A stretch of 60,000 nucleotides of DNA, taken from NCBI RefSeq assembly GCF_963678635.1, contig NC_087066.1, positions 48,977,581-49,037,580 on the forward strand. Direction: 5' to 3'. Below, piece by piece: positions 1 to 10,489 of this stretch. Source of the DNA: Symsagittifera roscoffensis (taxonomy: Eukaryota; Xenacoelomorpha; Acoela; Convolutidae). Both the position numbers and the translations under genes were made by a program. Position 1 is the stretch's first letter. Every line of letters begins with the position of its first letter. The notes beneath the pieces were generated by a model. It ran no database searches. It worked only from the letters and a program-made list of their open reading frames with translations, and was not told the origin of the DNA.

Positions 1-771
1 TTTATCATATTGGTGAACTTGTTTTATTGAAAAATTATATATATTTCCTGATAGTGGTTTCAGGTGTTTTCTTTGTTAGTTATATATTGGATAAAATTTT
101 GAAAAGAATGGTGGTTGTTTATTTAATCTTTGAAAAAATGTTAGGGATGTGTCTTTTGTTTTTGTGTATTTATCTTTGATTAGTATTTTACTATTCAAAA
201 TGTTGATTGTTGGTATATATTTAGAGATAAATGGTATTCCAATGATATTGTGTTTAATATCAGTGATATGAAATATTTGTTTAAATGGTTTATTTAAAAT
301 TTTATTTTGCTCTATTGTTCTTGTGGGGAGAAGAAATAATTGAATTTTTCCATAGTTTACCAATGTTGATCCTTGTGCTGTTGGGTGTAATGATTTTATC
401 TCATTCCATGTGGGAATGTTTATTATGTTTGATTCTGCTCCTGAATCAATTAAAAAATCAATTTCAAGATCTGGTGGTTGAAATTCTTTGTTTCTTGGAC
501 TTTCTAAAAGAAATGGTATTGTCCAAATTTTTTCTTTGGGTTGTTCTTTTTGTATATTTTGATAGATGTGATTTGTATTCAAGCATTTTGTTTTGTCATT
601 TTCATTGGATTGATTTGTAGTGTTGATTTCGTTAGTTTCTTGTGCCGTTTGTGTGGAATGGATGGGTTCAATATAATAATTGTGAAGGAGTTCTAATTGA
701 TTTTCATATATGTGTGATGAAAAAGGTTGTTCATATATAATAGGTTCGTAGTCATTTTCGACTGTTATCAT
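1..771 (-). CDS. LTR retrotransposon pro-pol start (aspartic protease)
   Basis: This is the N-terminal part of a retrotransposon Pol polyprotein, reading right to left. Residues about 103-113 read FLIDSGAESNI, the D-S-G-A active-site loop of retropepsin-type aspartic proteases. A second conserved stretch, NIIGIPFISKY, resembles the family's C-terminal I-L-G-hydrophobic motif. The enzyme would cleave Gag-Pol during particle maturation. The frame meets a TAA at 76-78 but stays open beyond it to the window edge, so the stop interrupts pol rather than ending it. Upstream of the first Met at 771 the frame remains open to about 1045, inside the gag tail, which fits expression by frameshifting from gag. 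No reverse transcriptase is visible because it would lie left of position 1. The D-S-G-A loop and the Cys-His gag partner favour Ty3/Gypsy over Bel/Pao, though without RT this is an inference. Confidence 0.8.
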
Positions 772-851
772 ATTTATGGAGATAGTGTTTTCTATTTCAC
801 TTTCTAAATCTGATGATCCACAGTTTATTTGATTTAGTTGTAGTTCGTCAT

Positions 852-2843
852 TTACTGTGTCATCAATACCTGGGGGGTCTGATGTTGTTTCTGGATTTGA
901 TTGTACTTGATTGATATGTCTTTGATGTTTAGGTGTACTACTTCTGTGGCGATTGTTAGAATTATTATAATGGTTATTATTTCTGTGTGGTGATTGGGAA
1001 TAATTTCTATAACGATTATTATAACTTGAATGTCGATTTTGTTGTTATTTCGAGATCTGTTTTGATAATTATTGTTGGGTCTGTTATAGTTTGATCTGTT
1101 ATATGAGTTATTCCTTGATCGATTGTTCGGGTAATTCTGATTTCGGTTGTTTGAATAACTTCTATTTCGATTATTGGAGTAGTTTCTATTTCTATTATAT
1201 GATGAGTTTCGTGACTGATTGTTTGGATAGTATCTATTCCTTGATTGGGAATTAGATCTAGAAACAAATTGTGTTGTGTTTGAATTTGATCTGGAGTAGT
1301 TATTTCGACTATTTGGTCTATTGTAATGATTTTGTGACGAATTTTGTGTATTTCTTCGTTCTGGTGATCTTCCTCTATAACTTGAGTTATATGGTGATTG
1401 GGTTCTCGTGTAATTGGTATTGTTCGAAAGTGATTTTCCTGAACTGTTGTCGCTGTATACATTTTTGTTTGGTAGATTTTGGTCTTTCTTCATGTATTGA
1501 TAGAATGATTTATTTGGTTCTTTATATTTTTGAGGTTTGTTTTGATTGTCCTGTTGTTTTTGTCTACATTCGGAAATACTATGTCCGTATCGGCGGCAAT
1601 AATTACACCATTTTTTGAAAGATGGTTTGCCTTTAAAGTTTGGGTGTTTTTCATAAATATTGAGTATTTCAGTGATTTTTTCAACGAGGTCTGTATCTGA
1701 ATCCTGTATATTGTTGATATTTGTGGTATTTGTTTCAATTCGGTTAACATATTGTAATTTCAGATTTTCTGTTTCTTCAATCTTCATTGTGATTTCCGCT
1801 TGCTCTAGTTTGTCTACTAGTTTTCGAAAATCTAAATTGGGCTCTCGAATTGAGGAGGGATGAGATGCTCTCTTTTTTATTGCTATTTTCCTTAATTGAG
1901 GTGTTAAGGTCATCATTAAGATTTCTGTCATTTTTGTGTTTTTATAGTCGTGTGTATTTAATGAATATGCTTTTCGAACTAGTGTTTCGATACGTACTGC
2001 TAATTGTTTGATGGTTTCATTTGGTAATCTGCGAATTTCATTACATAAAACTCTTTGTTGTTGTTTATTTCTTTCGGAGTCAAACATTTTTGAAAATTCT
2101 TGTGTAAATCGTTTCCAATTTGATTTTGTTTCTATAGGCAATACTGAAAAACATTTTTGGGCTGCGCCGTCTAAGGTTGTCTGTATCAACGCTGTGCGCC
2201 GATGTATCCAATTTTGATGTAGTGGCGTATTAATTGGTTCAGGTCCTATATTTAAAATTAAATTTGCTGTTACTGCATTTAAACAATCTTCTACAGAATA
2301 TTCAGGGTCTGTTCCTGTGAATACCATTAATGGTTTGTTTGATGTTATTGATGATCCACCCATAAGGTATGGATTCATTGTCATTTGTAATGATTCTGCG
2401 GCATTTGGCATTTGTGAAAAATTTGAAAGTTGATTGCTTGTTATCTCGTGTTGTTGAAGGTAATATGGGAGTGGTATTTCATTTTGCATTTGTGTTGGTT
2501 GATACGAGTGTGTATTCATTGGGTTTTGTGGTTGAATTGGTTGAAAAAATTGTGTATTAATCGGGTTTTGCATTTGTATTGGTTGTTGATTTTGTGTATC
2601 TATTGGGTGTGGAGAAAAAATTCTATGATTTGTATGTGGTTTCTGTATTCTTTGTCCATGATATTTTTGATTGTATGGTGCAAATATATCTGGTTGTAAA
2701 TAATCATCATCAGAGGATAGATAATCCGTTTGATGAGGTGCTTGTTTTTTATTTTTATTCTGTTGAAAGAATGGGTAATTTTCACTACGATCCTGTGGAG
2801 GATGTGAATTAGTTTGAAAATTTACTGAGTTGGTTGTTGCCAT
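852..2843 (-). CDS. gag: Retrotransposon Gag, zinc-knuckle part
   Basis: This ORF of 663 residues is the capsid and nucleocapsid part of a Gag protein. The N-terminal 150 residues are Q/N/P-rich. A predicted helical capsid-like stretch follows, and a CX2CX4HX4C zinc knuckle (CNYCRRYGHSISEC) sits at about residues 416-429. The C-terminal tail is an R/N/S/Y-rich array of short repeats suited to RNA binding. The last 65 or so residues lose that composition after an A4 run (1037-1040, complement), while the N/R/S-rich composition continues in the -1 frame, which is the frame of the protease ORF. This fits either a programmed -1 gag/pro frameshift or a lost base. The frame is also open upstream of Met 2843, back to a single TGA at 2958-2960 that separates it from the 393-codon ORF before it. 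Confidence 0.85.
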   Translation of the reverse strand: MATTNSVNFQTNSHPPQDRSENYPFFQQNKNKKQAPHQTDYLSSDDDYLQPDIFAPYNQKYHGQRIQKPHTNHRIFSPHPIDTQNQQPIQMQNPINTQFFQPIQPQNPMNTHSYQPTQMQNEIPLPYYLQQHEITSNQLSNFSQMPNAAESLQMTMNPYLMGGSSITSNKPLMVFTGTDPEYSVEDCLNAVTANLILNIGPEPINTPLHQNWIHRRTALIQTTLDGAAQKCFSVLPIETKSNWKRFTQEFSKMFDSERNKQQQRVLCNEIRRLPNETIKQLAVRIETLVRKAYSLNTHDYKNTKMTEILMMTLTPQLRKIAIKKRASHPSSIREPNLDFRKLVDKLEQAEITMKIEETENLKLQYVNRIETNTTNINNIQDSDTDLVEKITEILNIYEKHPNFKGKPSFKKWCNYCRRYGHSISECRQKQQDNQNKPQKYKEPNKSFYQYMKKDQNLPNKNVYSDNSSGKSLSNNTNYTRTQSPYNSSYRGRSPERRNTQNSSQNHYNRPNSRNNYSRSNSNTTQFVSRSNSQSRNRYYPNNQSRNSSYNRNRNYSNNRNRSYSNNRNQNYPNNRSRNNSYNRSNYNRPNNNYQNRSRNNNKIDIQVIIIVIEIIPNHHTEIITIIIILTIATEVVHLNIKDISIKYNQIQKQHQTPQVLMTQ

Positions 2844-2957
2844 TGGATTATTCCAATATTGAGATCTTATCTGATTATTATTATTTTTTCGTGGGGGATA
2901 GTTTGTTTTTGATGAATGTGTGTAATTATAATTGTGATCCGCAAAAGTGTTTCTTGT

Positions 2958-4139
2958 TCATGTTCTGCGTGTTTTTGACGGTATTGTCATGGGTCTATAT
3001 GTTTGATAATCTATTTGTGGATATTTTGGAGCAACCGAAGGTTTAACGGTTGATTGTAAGGTTACCTGTGCTAGTGAAGTGTTTGTATTTCTTGGTGTTG
3101 TTAAATTTGGGCGTATCGGTGAAATAATTTGTTGTGTAGTTGTTGTTGTTTTGACGATTTCTTCATTTATGAAGTGTGATGGTGTTTGAATATCTTGTTG
3201 AGTGAGGTTCCTAGTTCCATTAAGGTTTTCATTGTGTATGACGGTCGAATTTAAACTATTATTTCGCGTATCGGGTAAAAGTGTATTGTAGTTTAATGGT
3301 GTTGCATCAATGGATAATGGTATTACTCTTACATAATCTCTTACATAAGATATTGTACTTATTGCCTGACTTGAGATTGATTGTGGGATATTTATGAATG
3401 CATAATGACACCATTCGGGGTCCCAAACATAGTCTGATTGTTCTGTGATGGCGGTATCATCGTTTGAACTTTGGGGTCTGAAGTTTTTTCTTGCTTGTGA
3501 AATTAAATCTTTATTATGTGTGAAGTAATCTATTATAAACCATGCCAAAATTTTTTGTAAGTCATGTTTTGTATGTTGTGAAACATCATCTTTAGTGAAA
3601 TTTTCTTTAATTATATTTAGAAAAGATGAGAATAGTGTGATTTCATGTCGTACCTTTATATGTTTGGATGTCTCATTCGGTGAGATATGCGGGATTGGGT
3701 TTTCGTTTTCTAATATTGAAATATAACTATATATTATCGCAAAAACTTCATTAGTAAATATGGAATTTGCTCTTTGTGAGTTATGATATTGTATGCTTTT
3801 TATATATTCTGAGAATACTTTTGAAAATTCTAAATCAAGATCGTCTGTTTGAATTACATATTTGCGGTGATTCGGGTTTGGTGAGCTGAATTCGATGGTG
3901 TAGATTCCGTATTGTTGTGTTAAGTTACATATATCTTTCAGATAGTGATCAATAATTTGTCTTTTTATTTTTACATCTGGGAACTCTGTTTTACATGGGC
4001 TAATTCCGGGTTCAAACAAATTTAAGAGAAAATTCTTGCAAAGATCATGCTGTCCTCTATTATCGGGTGCATCTACGAGGAAGGGGTAGATATCGTCATC
4101 GTCTGGACTATCTTCACTTGGAGTGTGTGTTTGGCTCAT
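2958..4139 (-). CDS. N-terminal Gag extension ORF of the retrotransposon
   Basis: This 393-residue ORF is in the same reading frame as the zinc-knuckle gag ORF and is separated from it by one TGA (2958-2960). Without that stop the two would form one Gag of more than 1,000 residues. I recognise no domain. The N-terminus is acidic (SEDSPDDDDIYPF), the middle is mixed helical with aromatic residues, and the last 120 residues are T/N/P-rich. The ATG at 4139 sits within the end of the next upstream ORF, with an overlap of 26 nt. The stop is either a decay mutation or a real end with a separate downstream gag start; comparison with other copies would decide. Confidence 0.6.
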   Translation of the reverse strand: MSQTHTPSEDSPDDDDIYPFLVDAPDNRGQHDLCKNFLLNLFEPGISPCKTEFPDVKIKRQIIDHYLKDICNLTQQYGIYTIEFSSPNPNHRKYVIQTDDLDLEFSKVFSEYIKSIQYHNSQRANSIFTNEVFAIIYSYISILENENPIPHISPNETSKHIKVRHEITLFSSFLNIIKENFTKDDVSQHTKHDLQKILAWFIIDYFTHNKDLISQARKNFRPQSSNDDTAITEQSDYVWDPEWCHYAFINIPQSISSQAISTISYVRDYVRVIPLSIDATPLNYNTLLPDTRNNSLNSTVIHNENLNGTRNLTQQDIQTPSHFINEEIVKTTTTTQQIISPIRPNLTTPRNTNTSLAQVTLQSTVKPSVAPKYPQIDYQTYRPMTIPSKTRRT

Positions 4140-4581
4140 TTTTTCGTTTAATGACTGTTAATAGGTAATTATCGATGTGTCTAATTGGTTGATTCCAATT
4201 ATACAAGTGTACTGGTTTGTGTTTATATTGCTTTTTTATTCTTCTTTTTCCTCTTTTTGATGAATTTGAAGTTGTTTCTGAGTCGGAAAAATATAATTGA
4301 TCGTGAATGGGGCAATTTTTATCTATAGACTCTTTTAATTTATAAAGTTCGTCTAAATTACTGACTTCTGATTCTGAAAATGCGTTTCTATTTTCGGAAA
4401 ATCTTTTTCGTGTTACTTGTCTTTGTTTAGTTATTATTTTCCTTTTTAGTGTTTGTCGTTTTGTTCTGATATATCCAACTGTTTGTGTGTGAGGTGTGAT
4501 TACAAGGTCGTATTTTTTGTTATCTATTTCACAGTTGTGCAAAACGATTGTTTGTTTGTTTCCTAGATTTTTAAATGACAT
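4114..4581 (-). CDS. Small basic ORF upstream of gag
   Basis: This 155-residue, Lys/Arg-rich ORF is the first on the retroelement's coding strand and overlaps the next ORF by 26 nt in another frame. Basic clusters (TKRQTLKRKIITKQRQ, SKRGKRRIKKQYKHK) flank an acidic/serine region (FSDSETTSNSSKRG). That composition suggests a nucleic-acid-binding or nuclear protein, but I recognise no domain. An extra ORF ahead of gag is not typical of simple Ty3-type elements. It may be an accessory ORF, or the true N-terminus of Gag joined by frameshifting. Confidence 0.5.
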   Translation of the reverse strand: MSFKNLGNKQTIVLHNCEIDNKKYDLVITPHTQTVGYIRTKRQTLKRKIITKQRQVTRKRFSENRNAFSESEVSNLDELYKLKESIDKNCPIHDQLYFSDSETTSNSSKRGKRRIKKQYKHKPVHLYNWNQPIRHIDNYLLTVIKRKNEPNTHSK

Positions 4582-5100
4582 AAGGTTTAGGATGACGGAT
4601 GCAAAAAGTTGTTAGATGATTTCTATTTTCTTAAATTGTTAGTCCTTACGATTTTTTGGTTAGCTTAACCTGGGTCTATTTGTTCAGGGTTGGAGAGAAA
4701 AGTATATCGATTCCGAAGAATGTTTTTTTACTTTCTTGTGGCTAGTATAAGCTAAGGTGTTAACTTACTTAATCTTACTTAGGGGTAGTGATTGTGATCA
4801 AGGGTTGGAGAATAGTAAATCGATCCACAAGGTTCAGGTATAATTAGAACGCGAGTAGTTCGTTAGATACTATTTTAAACTTACTAAGTCTAAGATTTAT
4901 CCTGGGTCTGGTAAGAGGAGGGTTCAAGTGAAGGATGAATAACCGAAGTTCTTCACTGTTTATCCTAATTTGAATGGTTAGTTTTGTTCAAAAATTTCTA
5001 TTAGTCTTGGGTTTTTTTTGAAAGGGTTGGATAGTGAATCGACGTTTGAGGTCGTTAGACACTAGCTAAGTGGGTGGGGGAGAACAAAATTGTTCTTTTT

Positions 5101-5190
5101 GATCCAAGGATAAGCCTTGATGATCAAGTTTTAAATTTAATTAAATACAAAATTAATTAAGATCCAAGGATAAGCCTTGATGATCTGATT
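5101..5190. repeat. Two-copy 60-bp tandem repeat
   Basis: The 25-base word beginning GATCCAAGGATAAGCC occurs at 5101 and again at 5161, with AT-rich spacers. It lies in the presumed leader of the retrotransposon. Confidence 0.8.
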
Positions 5191-6101
5191 TTAAAATTAA
5201 GTGAATTTAAGTTTAAAATGGTTTAAATTTATTTAAGAAAAAGATTTAGTGTTTTAATGATATTAGTGAGCTTATGATTGCTGTTATGTTTTAGGTGATG
5301 AAGCTGGGACAACTGATGATTTTATGATTACTAACAATTTATTGTCATGCTACTAATTTTTGTTTTGATTTTCAATAAATATTTTTCAAACATGTTTTAT
5401 ATCATACTGCAGAATTTTAGGAAAACGATCTGAGATCTTTTTATCAATCGTTATTGTATATTAATAGTTTTGTTTAGCGCCTGAAATGATTATGAAGATT
5501 GACTTCAAGATTTTATGTTTGTAAATGAAAATCTAAATTCATTGCTAATAAAATTCTAAATATAAAAGTTTGTGTTGGCTTTTGCCGTACTATCATATAA
5601 CTATTTGGTAAGTTTCTACTTTGTCGTATGTCGTCTCTGGTTCGAGATCTTCTTCCAATTCCGGGTAGTTCTGTTATCGTTCGGAATATTGGCTTTGATC
5701 TATTGAGTCGTAGAGACATTTCGATTAAATTATCGTCGTGTAACATTTTTAAAAATGTTTTGTCTAAATTCTAATCTATTTTTGGTTAATTCTAAGCTAT
5801 TAAGGTCTTGTTCGAGACTTATGGTCGCACCAGATGAGTTAAGACCGTTGTGGTTAACTCATAGAGTAATTTCGGATAGGGTACACCGTCTGCTCGTCAC
5901 GCTATCTTATTTTCGGCCGGATAGATTCGTGCAACTTCTTAGTCTAATACCGATCCTAATCTTACTCTTATACTATCTAGTCTCTGGTTGTTTAACTAGT
6001 CTCTGCTAGGCTCAATAGATCTAGGGTATACTGGTTTATTGCGGCTGCTGAAGTTCTCTTGGAGAGGCAACTAATTTCTAAGTTAAATTCAAATCTCTCT
6101 G

Positions 6102-6129
6102 GTGCTGAAATTACAAGTAATTTCAGCAC
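6102..6129. other. Perfect 13-bp inverted repeat (hairpin)
   Basis: GTGCTGAAATTAC at 6102-6114 is followed by AA and then its exact reverse complement at 6117-6129. It is near the outer end of the presumed retrotransposon LTR. Such a hairpin could act in RNA 3'-end formation or in packaging; this is inference. Confidence 0.75.
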
Positions 6130-6235
6130 TTACAAATAAGTGGGTTGTTAGTTAGATGGATCATGATTGGTTAATATTAAATACTTTACAGTGGTAAAAT
6201 ATCTAATTTATCCAATCATAAAATGTAGTTTAGAT

Positions 6236-6440
6236 CAGGTTCCAGGAGGATTGGACCCCTTGACCATTAAACGGTTCTTCCCTTTGGTAATACACTTTTG
6301 GCCAGCGAACCCTATACATTTTCTTAAGGTGTCTTTGCACTCATAAACAGTAATTTTGAAGTGAAAGAACGCGCCGAGAAAACGCAACTTTGTGATCAAA
6401 AATTCCCAAATCTTTTCCCAAAACCTTCGAAAAATGTTAA
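6236..6440. repeat. Degenerate fragment of the GGGGCGGAT repeat family
   Basis: Blocks here (CAGGAGGATTGGACCCC and GCGCCGAGAAAACGCAAC) resemble the better copies at 9930-10330 and 23100-24430. It looks like an old interspersed copy. Confidence 0.4.
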
Positions 6441-6672
6441 TGTTTGGAGCTTCTCTGAAAATTGTGAGCAAGGCTTCGTTCGACCCAACTCACGAATACA
6501 CAAACACCACTGTGTATAATGGCGCCATGAAAAAGGTAGTGCCAACCGGACACCTTTGTCGGTTAAAAAGATCCAACTGGGATTCATTTTGAACAGCTTC
6601 CTATCTATAGAAAAGAGCAAAATAGAAGCAACGTTTGGGGCTCCATTTGTAAATAGTATGAAGTGAACTGAC

Positions 6673-7934
6673 TTGGCCGAATGCCCACTTCTTGGGGTAT
6701 GGCCAGAAGGCACTTCCGGAGTAGATGAGGCCACTCTCGTTCATCACGTACTCCTCCCTCTCCTTCTCATTGGCCAAGAACACATCGTCAGCTAAACCAA
6801 CACAACAGCTTATCATCCATAACCCTCCCTCCTCTCTCAGCCAAGTCAAAAGATTAACATTCAAAATATGTGCATTTTTAATTGAGCCTCAAAATGTCGT
6901 CCTTCCACAAAGTACATTTCAGCCAACTTTCAACTGTTTTCTAAATTTGTTACAAAGCTATTTAACTAACTATATAATACGCGTTCTTCACACAAAATAA
7001 AATTCTTGCAGTTTTCTTGGAGGAGTAGACGCCCCTAAGTTGACGCCACATCGAAAGGAGCCAAGTATTCTAACAGTACTTAAGCCAAGTCCTGGTTTTC
7101 ATGCAGAGAGAAAAGATTCAGTTTAAGGAAATTTCCAAAGTTTCACGAAAATCATACACCGTCGATAGGTGAAGGACATTTATTTCACGTCGTTCATGGA
7201 ATTTATCATTTCAAATAAAATGAAAAATGCTGCTCTTTTTTTGAGATCTATGAAAACATCAAAAATTTTTGTGAGAATTAGAAACAACGAATTTGATATG
7301 CAGCTACCTTTGTTCCATGGGTTGAATATGACGTACAGATCTTCTCTGCTTTTCTTGGAGTCCAACTTTTTGCCCGCTTTATCCACCAGCACAGCCTTCA
7401 AGCTCCACCCGGACACCACAGCATTATTGGGCGGCAACACTTGCAACTAAAACAGGGAGCAACTATCGTTTCGATCTAGCCCAACGCTCAAGGTAAATGC
7501 CAAATATGGCCAAAAATAAAAAGGAAGAGCGCCTCAATGAACTCAAAAGATGACGGGTACTAAAAATTGCATCCGACAAACTGAAAACTGCAGCTTTTTG
7601 CTTCTTTTGCCCGCAGTCTAGTAACAAAAAGTTACTAGCTTCATCGCTCACTTGCAAAATAGTCACACTGAATGTTGCAACGCGCGAAAGTTAATTCTTT
7701 CATTGAATATGCATCAAAAGTTAAATATGATTAAAATTTATTCTAAGCGCAACCCATGAATCGTTTGATCACATACTGTGACGGTAGAGGAGCTGGAGGT
7801 GGAGTCCAAGATGCGATACTGCCATTCCTCCAAGGACCCGCCATCGTCTGGGAACTGGTCCACCGGCGAGTCCAGCGACACTCGAAGTCCATTGGGACCA
7901 CCTCGCACATCACCTGAACGAAAACGTTTTATTC

Positions 7935-8005
<71 letters not shown>

Positions 8006-9726
8006 TCCCTCNNNNNNNNNNNNNNNNNNNNNNNNNNNNNNNNNNNNNNNNNNNNNNNNNNNNNNNNNNNNNNNNNNNNNNNNNNNNNNNNNNNNNNNNN
8101 NNNNNNNNNNNNNNNNNNNNNNNNNNNNNNNNNNNNNNNNNNNNNNNNNNNNNNNNNNNNNNNNNNNNNNNNNNNNNNNNNNNNNNNNNNNNNNNNNNNN
8201 NNNNNNNNNNNTTGTCTTGTCTCTCGTGAAGTGAGGTGGCGAGGTGGACCTGGAGGCTGAAAGGGTCCCCCCTCCGCACCACGCAGTTGAGAGTGTCGTA
8301 CTCATCGGTGTGGTGCACTGTCCCATTCTCCCCCTTCTGAAGGTCCACTGATTTGATCGAATCTAAAAGTGGTGGCACATAAACCAGCTACCATGTAAAC
8401 CAGCCACAAAGAAAATACCCAACAATTTCAAAATATATCTGCAACAATTATTGAACTCAGGAAATCTTGCAAATTCTATTCAAATGGGACATTTGTTCGG
8501 CTGATTTTATATACTCTGCGCATTTTGTCAGGACTATTACTTGATTTTATCAACTAAATAGTTAAAACCTGCTGTAGGTCCATAACACAAAGTATTCAGA
8601 TCTTCGCGGAAAACACTTTTGAACAGGAATGATTTAACTATTACTATAACTGTGTACCAATCTTTTACCATTCAATTTTTTTAGCACTAACCAAAAATAA
8701 TAGTAAAAACATCTTGTTCAGAGGAGTCCAGGGGCGGATCTAAGACCATCAGGAAAAGAGCGGGTTTTCTGAATTTTTCCACCTTTTTAGGGCAATGAAA
8801 TTGCGGCAAAAAAATACTCACAGAGGCGAAGCAGAGCTCCTTACCACTTGCGATACAACATAACCATGAAAGAGAAACAATACAGTCGAAAAAAAAAGAA
8901 AAATAGTATGACATACACGAAAAACTTTGGTTCACCTAACTTTTTTTCTGAAAAAAAAAAACAAAAGTCCTGCCGGGACTCGAGCCACCGCGTTACCTTC
9001 AAGTCAAGTGGGAAGAAGGAACATGGAAATAATTACACCCGAATACAATGGTCGGAACAACAACTTTTTTTTAAATAAACGTTTTCCTAATTGAAAGACG
9101 AAATTTTAGTTCATTGTTATGCAAATTTTTTCACGTCAATTTTATCAATCTAACTAAAATTCAAATATGAAGTTTTAATAGTAACCAAGATAGCACTATT
9201 TTTTTCACTTGAAAGTTTTCAACATACTCTAATGAAACACCCATTATGCTTTTCTCTCTTTTATTCTCCCCAAAAAATTAGAAAGAAAACTTGGAACTTT
9301 TTTTTGATTCAGCAGGACAAAAAATGAAGTGAAAGGTCAACTTTGAGCATTTTCTATGATGCTAAACCTCCGTCGCTAGGATATTTGAATAGAAATATTT
9401 GATGTTTCACAATAGTTAAATAACAGGAGCGAGATTATGATAAGAGAAGAGAGCCTTTTATTGCAGCGACTGTGTCTTGTTGGTTCACTTACTCTGCACA
9501 ACGGCCACTTCCTCGGCCGAGTCGCTCTCAAGGTCGTCGGGGAATGAGGTCTCGGGTATGCGTCCTCTGACGTACCAGTTCCACCACCAGGGCACTCTCC
9601 CCCTCCTCCTCCTACCTCTGCTGCCCCCCTCTCCTCCCCTTCTACGACTGAAGTTGTCCGAGTAGTTGGGGTTGTACTCACTACGCTCTGGCAGCCCACT
9701 CACACCACCACCAGCAGCAGCAGCAG
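6673..9726 (-). CDS. Transglutaminase (N-terminal domain exons)
   Basis: Five exons of a Ca2+-dependent protein-glutamine gamma-glutamyltransferase lie on the minus strand: 9726-9492, 8347 to about 8212, 7913-7777, 7446-7308 and 6791-6673. They have AG acceptors and GT donors (for example GTAAGT at 9491 and GTAGCT at 7307). Phases agree at the 9492/8347, 7777/7446 and 7308/6791 junctions; the 8212/7913 junction cannot be checked because its donor falls in the N gap. The first exon gives an Ala/Gly run, an Arg-rich stretch (GRRRRGRVPWWWNWYVRGR) and an acidic end. The next carries the family hallmarks NGTVHHTDEYDT and CVVRRGDPFSLQV of the N-terminal beta-sandwich. The fourth has VIFNPWNK and the fifth EREEYVMNESGLIYSGS and W-x-FGQ. 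Members crosslink proteins, for instance in arthropod haemolymph clotting. The catalytic core (Cys-His-Asp) and barrel exons are absent; they should lie left of 6673, where a retrotransposon now sits. Upstream 5' exons were not found. Confidence 0.85.
7938..8011. repeat. CT/GA microsatellite next to the assembly gap
   Basis: A nearly pure (TC)n tract lies in a transglutaminase intron and runs into the N gap. It probably caused the gap. Confidence 0.9.
8012..8211. other. Assembly gap (200 N)
   Basis: A run of 200 undetermined bases. It may hide the donor site of the adjoining transglutaminase exon. Confidence 1.
8813..9010 (-). repeat. tRNA-derived SINE copy
   Basis: The left end has the family word AGGCGAAGCAGAGC. 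About 160 bp to the right is a B-box-like GCCGGGACTCGAGCC (a tRNA T-arm on the minus strand). The same two landmarks recur at 21408-21700, so this is one SINE family in an intron of the transglutaminase gene. Confidence 0.6.
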
Positions 9727-9929
9727 CTGTTCAAACAAGACACCTCATAACTTACTGTGCACATTTCACTTTATACCACATTTATAGTCGTTCGATGCGC
9801 AAAACAAAAAGTTTTGACCAGTCAAATTTTCCTAAATAGAGAAAAGTATAACCATTTTGTAAAAGTTTTGTGCTCTTTTGAAGGGTTAACTTCACGTTTA
9901 GAAGAAAAAAACCTTAGTTAATAGTTAAA

Positions 9930-10330
9930 GTAGGGGCGATCTAGGGTTTTCTCGAGGGGCGGATTTTCAAAAAATTGAAATTTGTCAACCTTTTTTTTGT
10001 CGACCGAATTGAATTTTTGAGCTCAGTCGATGTGCAATGTTTTGACCAAATTTTCCGCGCCGCAGGCAAAATTTTTTACAAAAACAGTCCAAAAAAGGCG
10101 TTTTTTGGAAAATTTTGACCCAAAAATTGCGTTTTTTCGGCGCGCGCTCCCCCCTCAAAATTAGTATATTTTGGCGCCAAAGGAGCCTTTAGAAAAATTT
10201 TAGGGTCGGTCGGCGAAAAATGGATTTCTTAAAAAGTACCAAAAGAGCGGACCTTTTGGGTCGGCAGGGGGTCGAATCCCTGAGAGAAAAAACATCCCTC
10301 CCCCCCCCCCCCCCCTAAATCCGCCCCTGA
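9930..10330. repeat. Interspersed MITE-like element (GGGGCGGAT family)
   Basis: Inverted ends TAGGGGCGATCTAGGG (left) and CTAAATCCGCCCCTGA (right) bound about 400 bp containing GCGCGCGCTC, GTCGAATCCCTGAG and a long C run. The same blocks recur at 23100-24430. It has no coding capacity, so it is probably non-autonomous. Confidence 0.65.
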
Positions 10331-10376
10331 GTTATAGGTATTTATAGGTCTTAGTTGTATTACTTTATTTCTGCAG

Positions 10377-10486
10377 AAAAGTTGAGAAAGGGGAAGCCGA
10401 CGACAGACATTGAGGAGGAAAATGAAGGAGAAGCGGGTTTGCGATACCACAAAAGACTCCTTCAGCTCAAGTGCACAGAAACAAAA
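10377..10486 (+). CDS. Possible isolated internal exon, unknown gene
   Basis: This 110-bp stretch is bounded by a good acceptor (pyrimidine tract then CTGCAG, 10371-10376) and a donor GTAAGA (10487). It is open in phase 1 and encodes a charged peptide of about 37 residues (RKGKPTTDIEEENEGEAG, then RYHKRLLQLKC). No family is recognised and no partner exon was found nearby. It could be a real exon of an unseen plus-strand gene, or chance. Confidence 0.3.
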
Positions 10487-10489
10487 GTA

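Larger units (their letters stand above)
4600..6235 (-). other. Probable 5' leader / LTR region of the retrotransposon (limits not resolved)
   Basis: There is no convincing ORF here. The stretch lies where the 5' LTR and leader of the minus-strand element should be. It has degenerate repeats around GGGTTGGAGA...ATCGAT (near 4687, 4803 and 5022) and an exact 60-bp-period tandem pair starting GATCCAAGGATAAGCC (5101 and 5161). The 3' LTR is outside the window, so LTR ends, primer-binding site and target duplication cannot be set. The right limit is near 6235, where another repeat family begins. Confidence 0.45.

Noticed and set aside
1019-1462. 147-residue ORF on the minus strand overlapping gag
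   Set aside because: It is an Ile/Thr-rich shadow of the repetitive R/N/S gag tail in the third frame and lacks any motif.
7778-8378. ORFs spanning the N gap
   Set aside because: They are open only because the gap has no bases; real coding is limited to the transglutaminase exons on either side.
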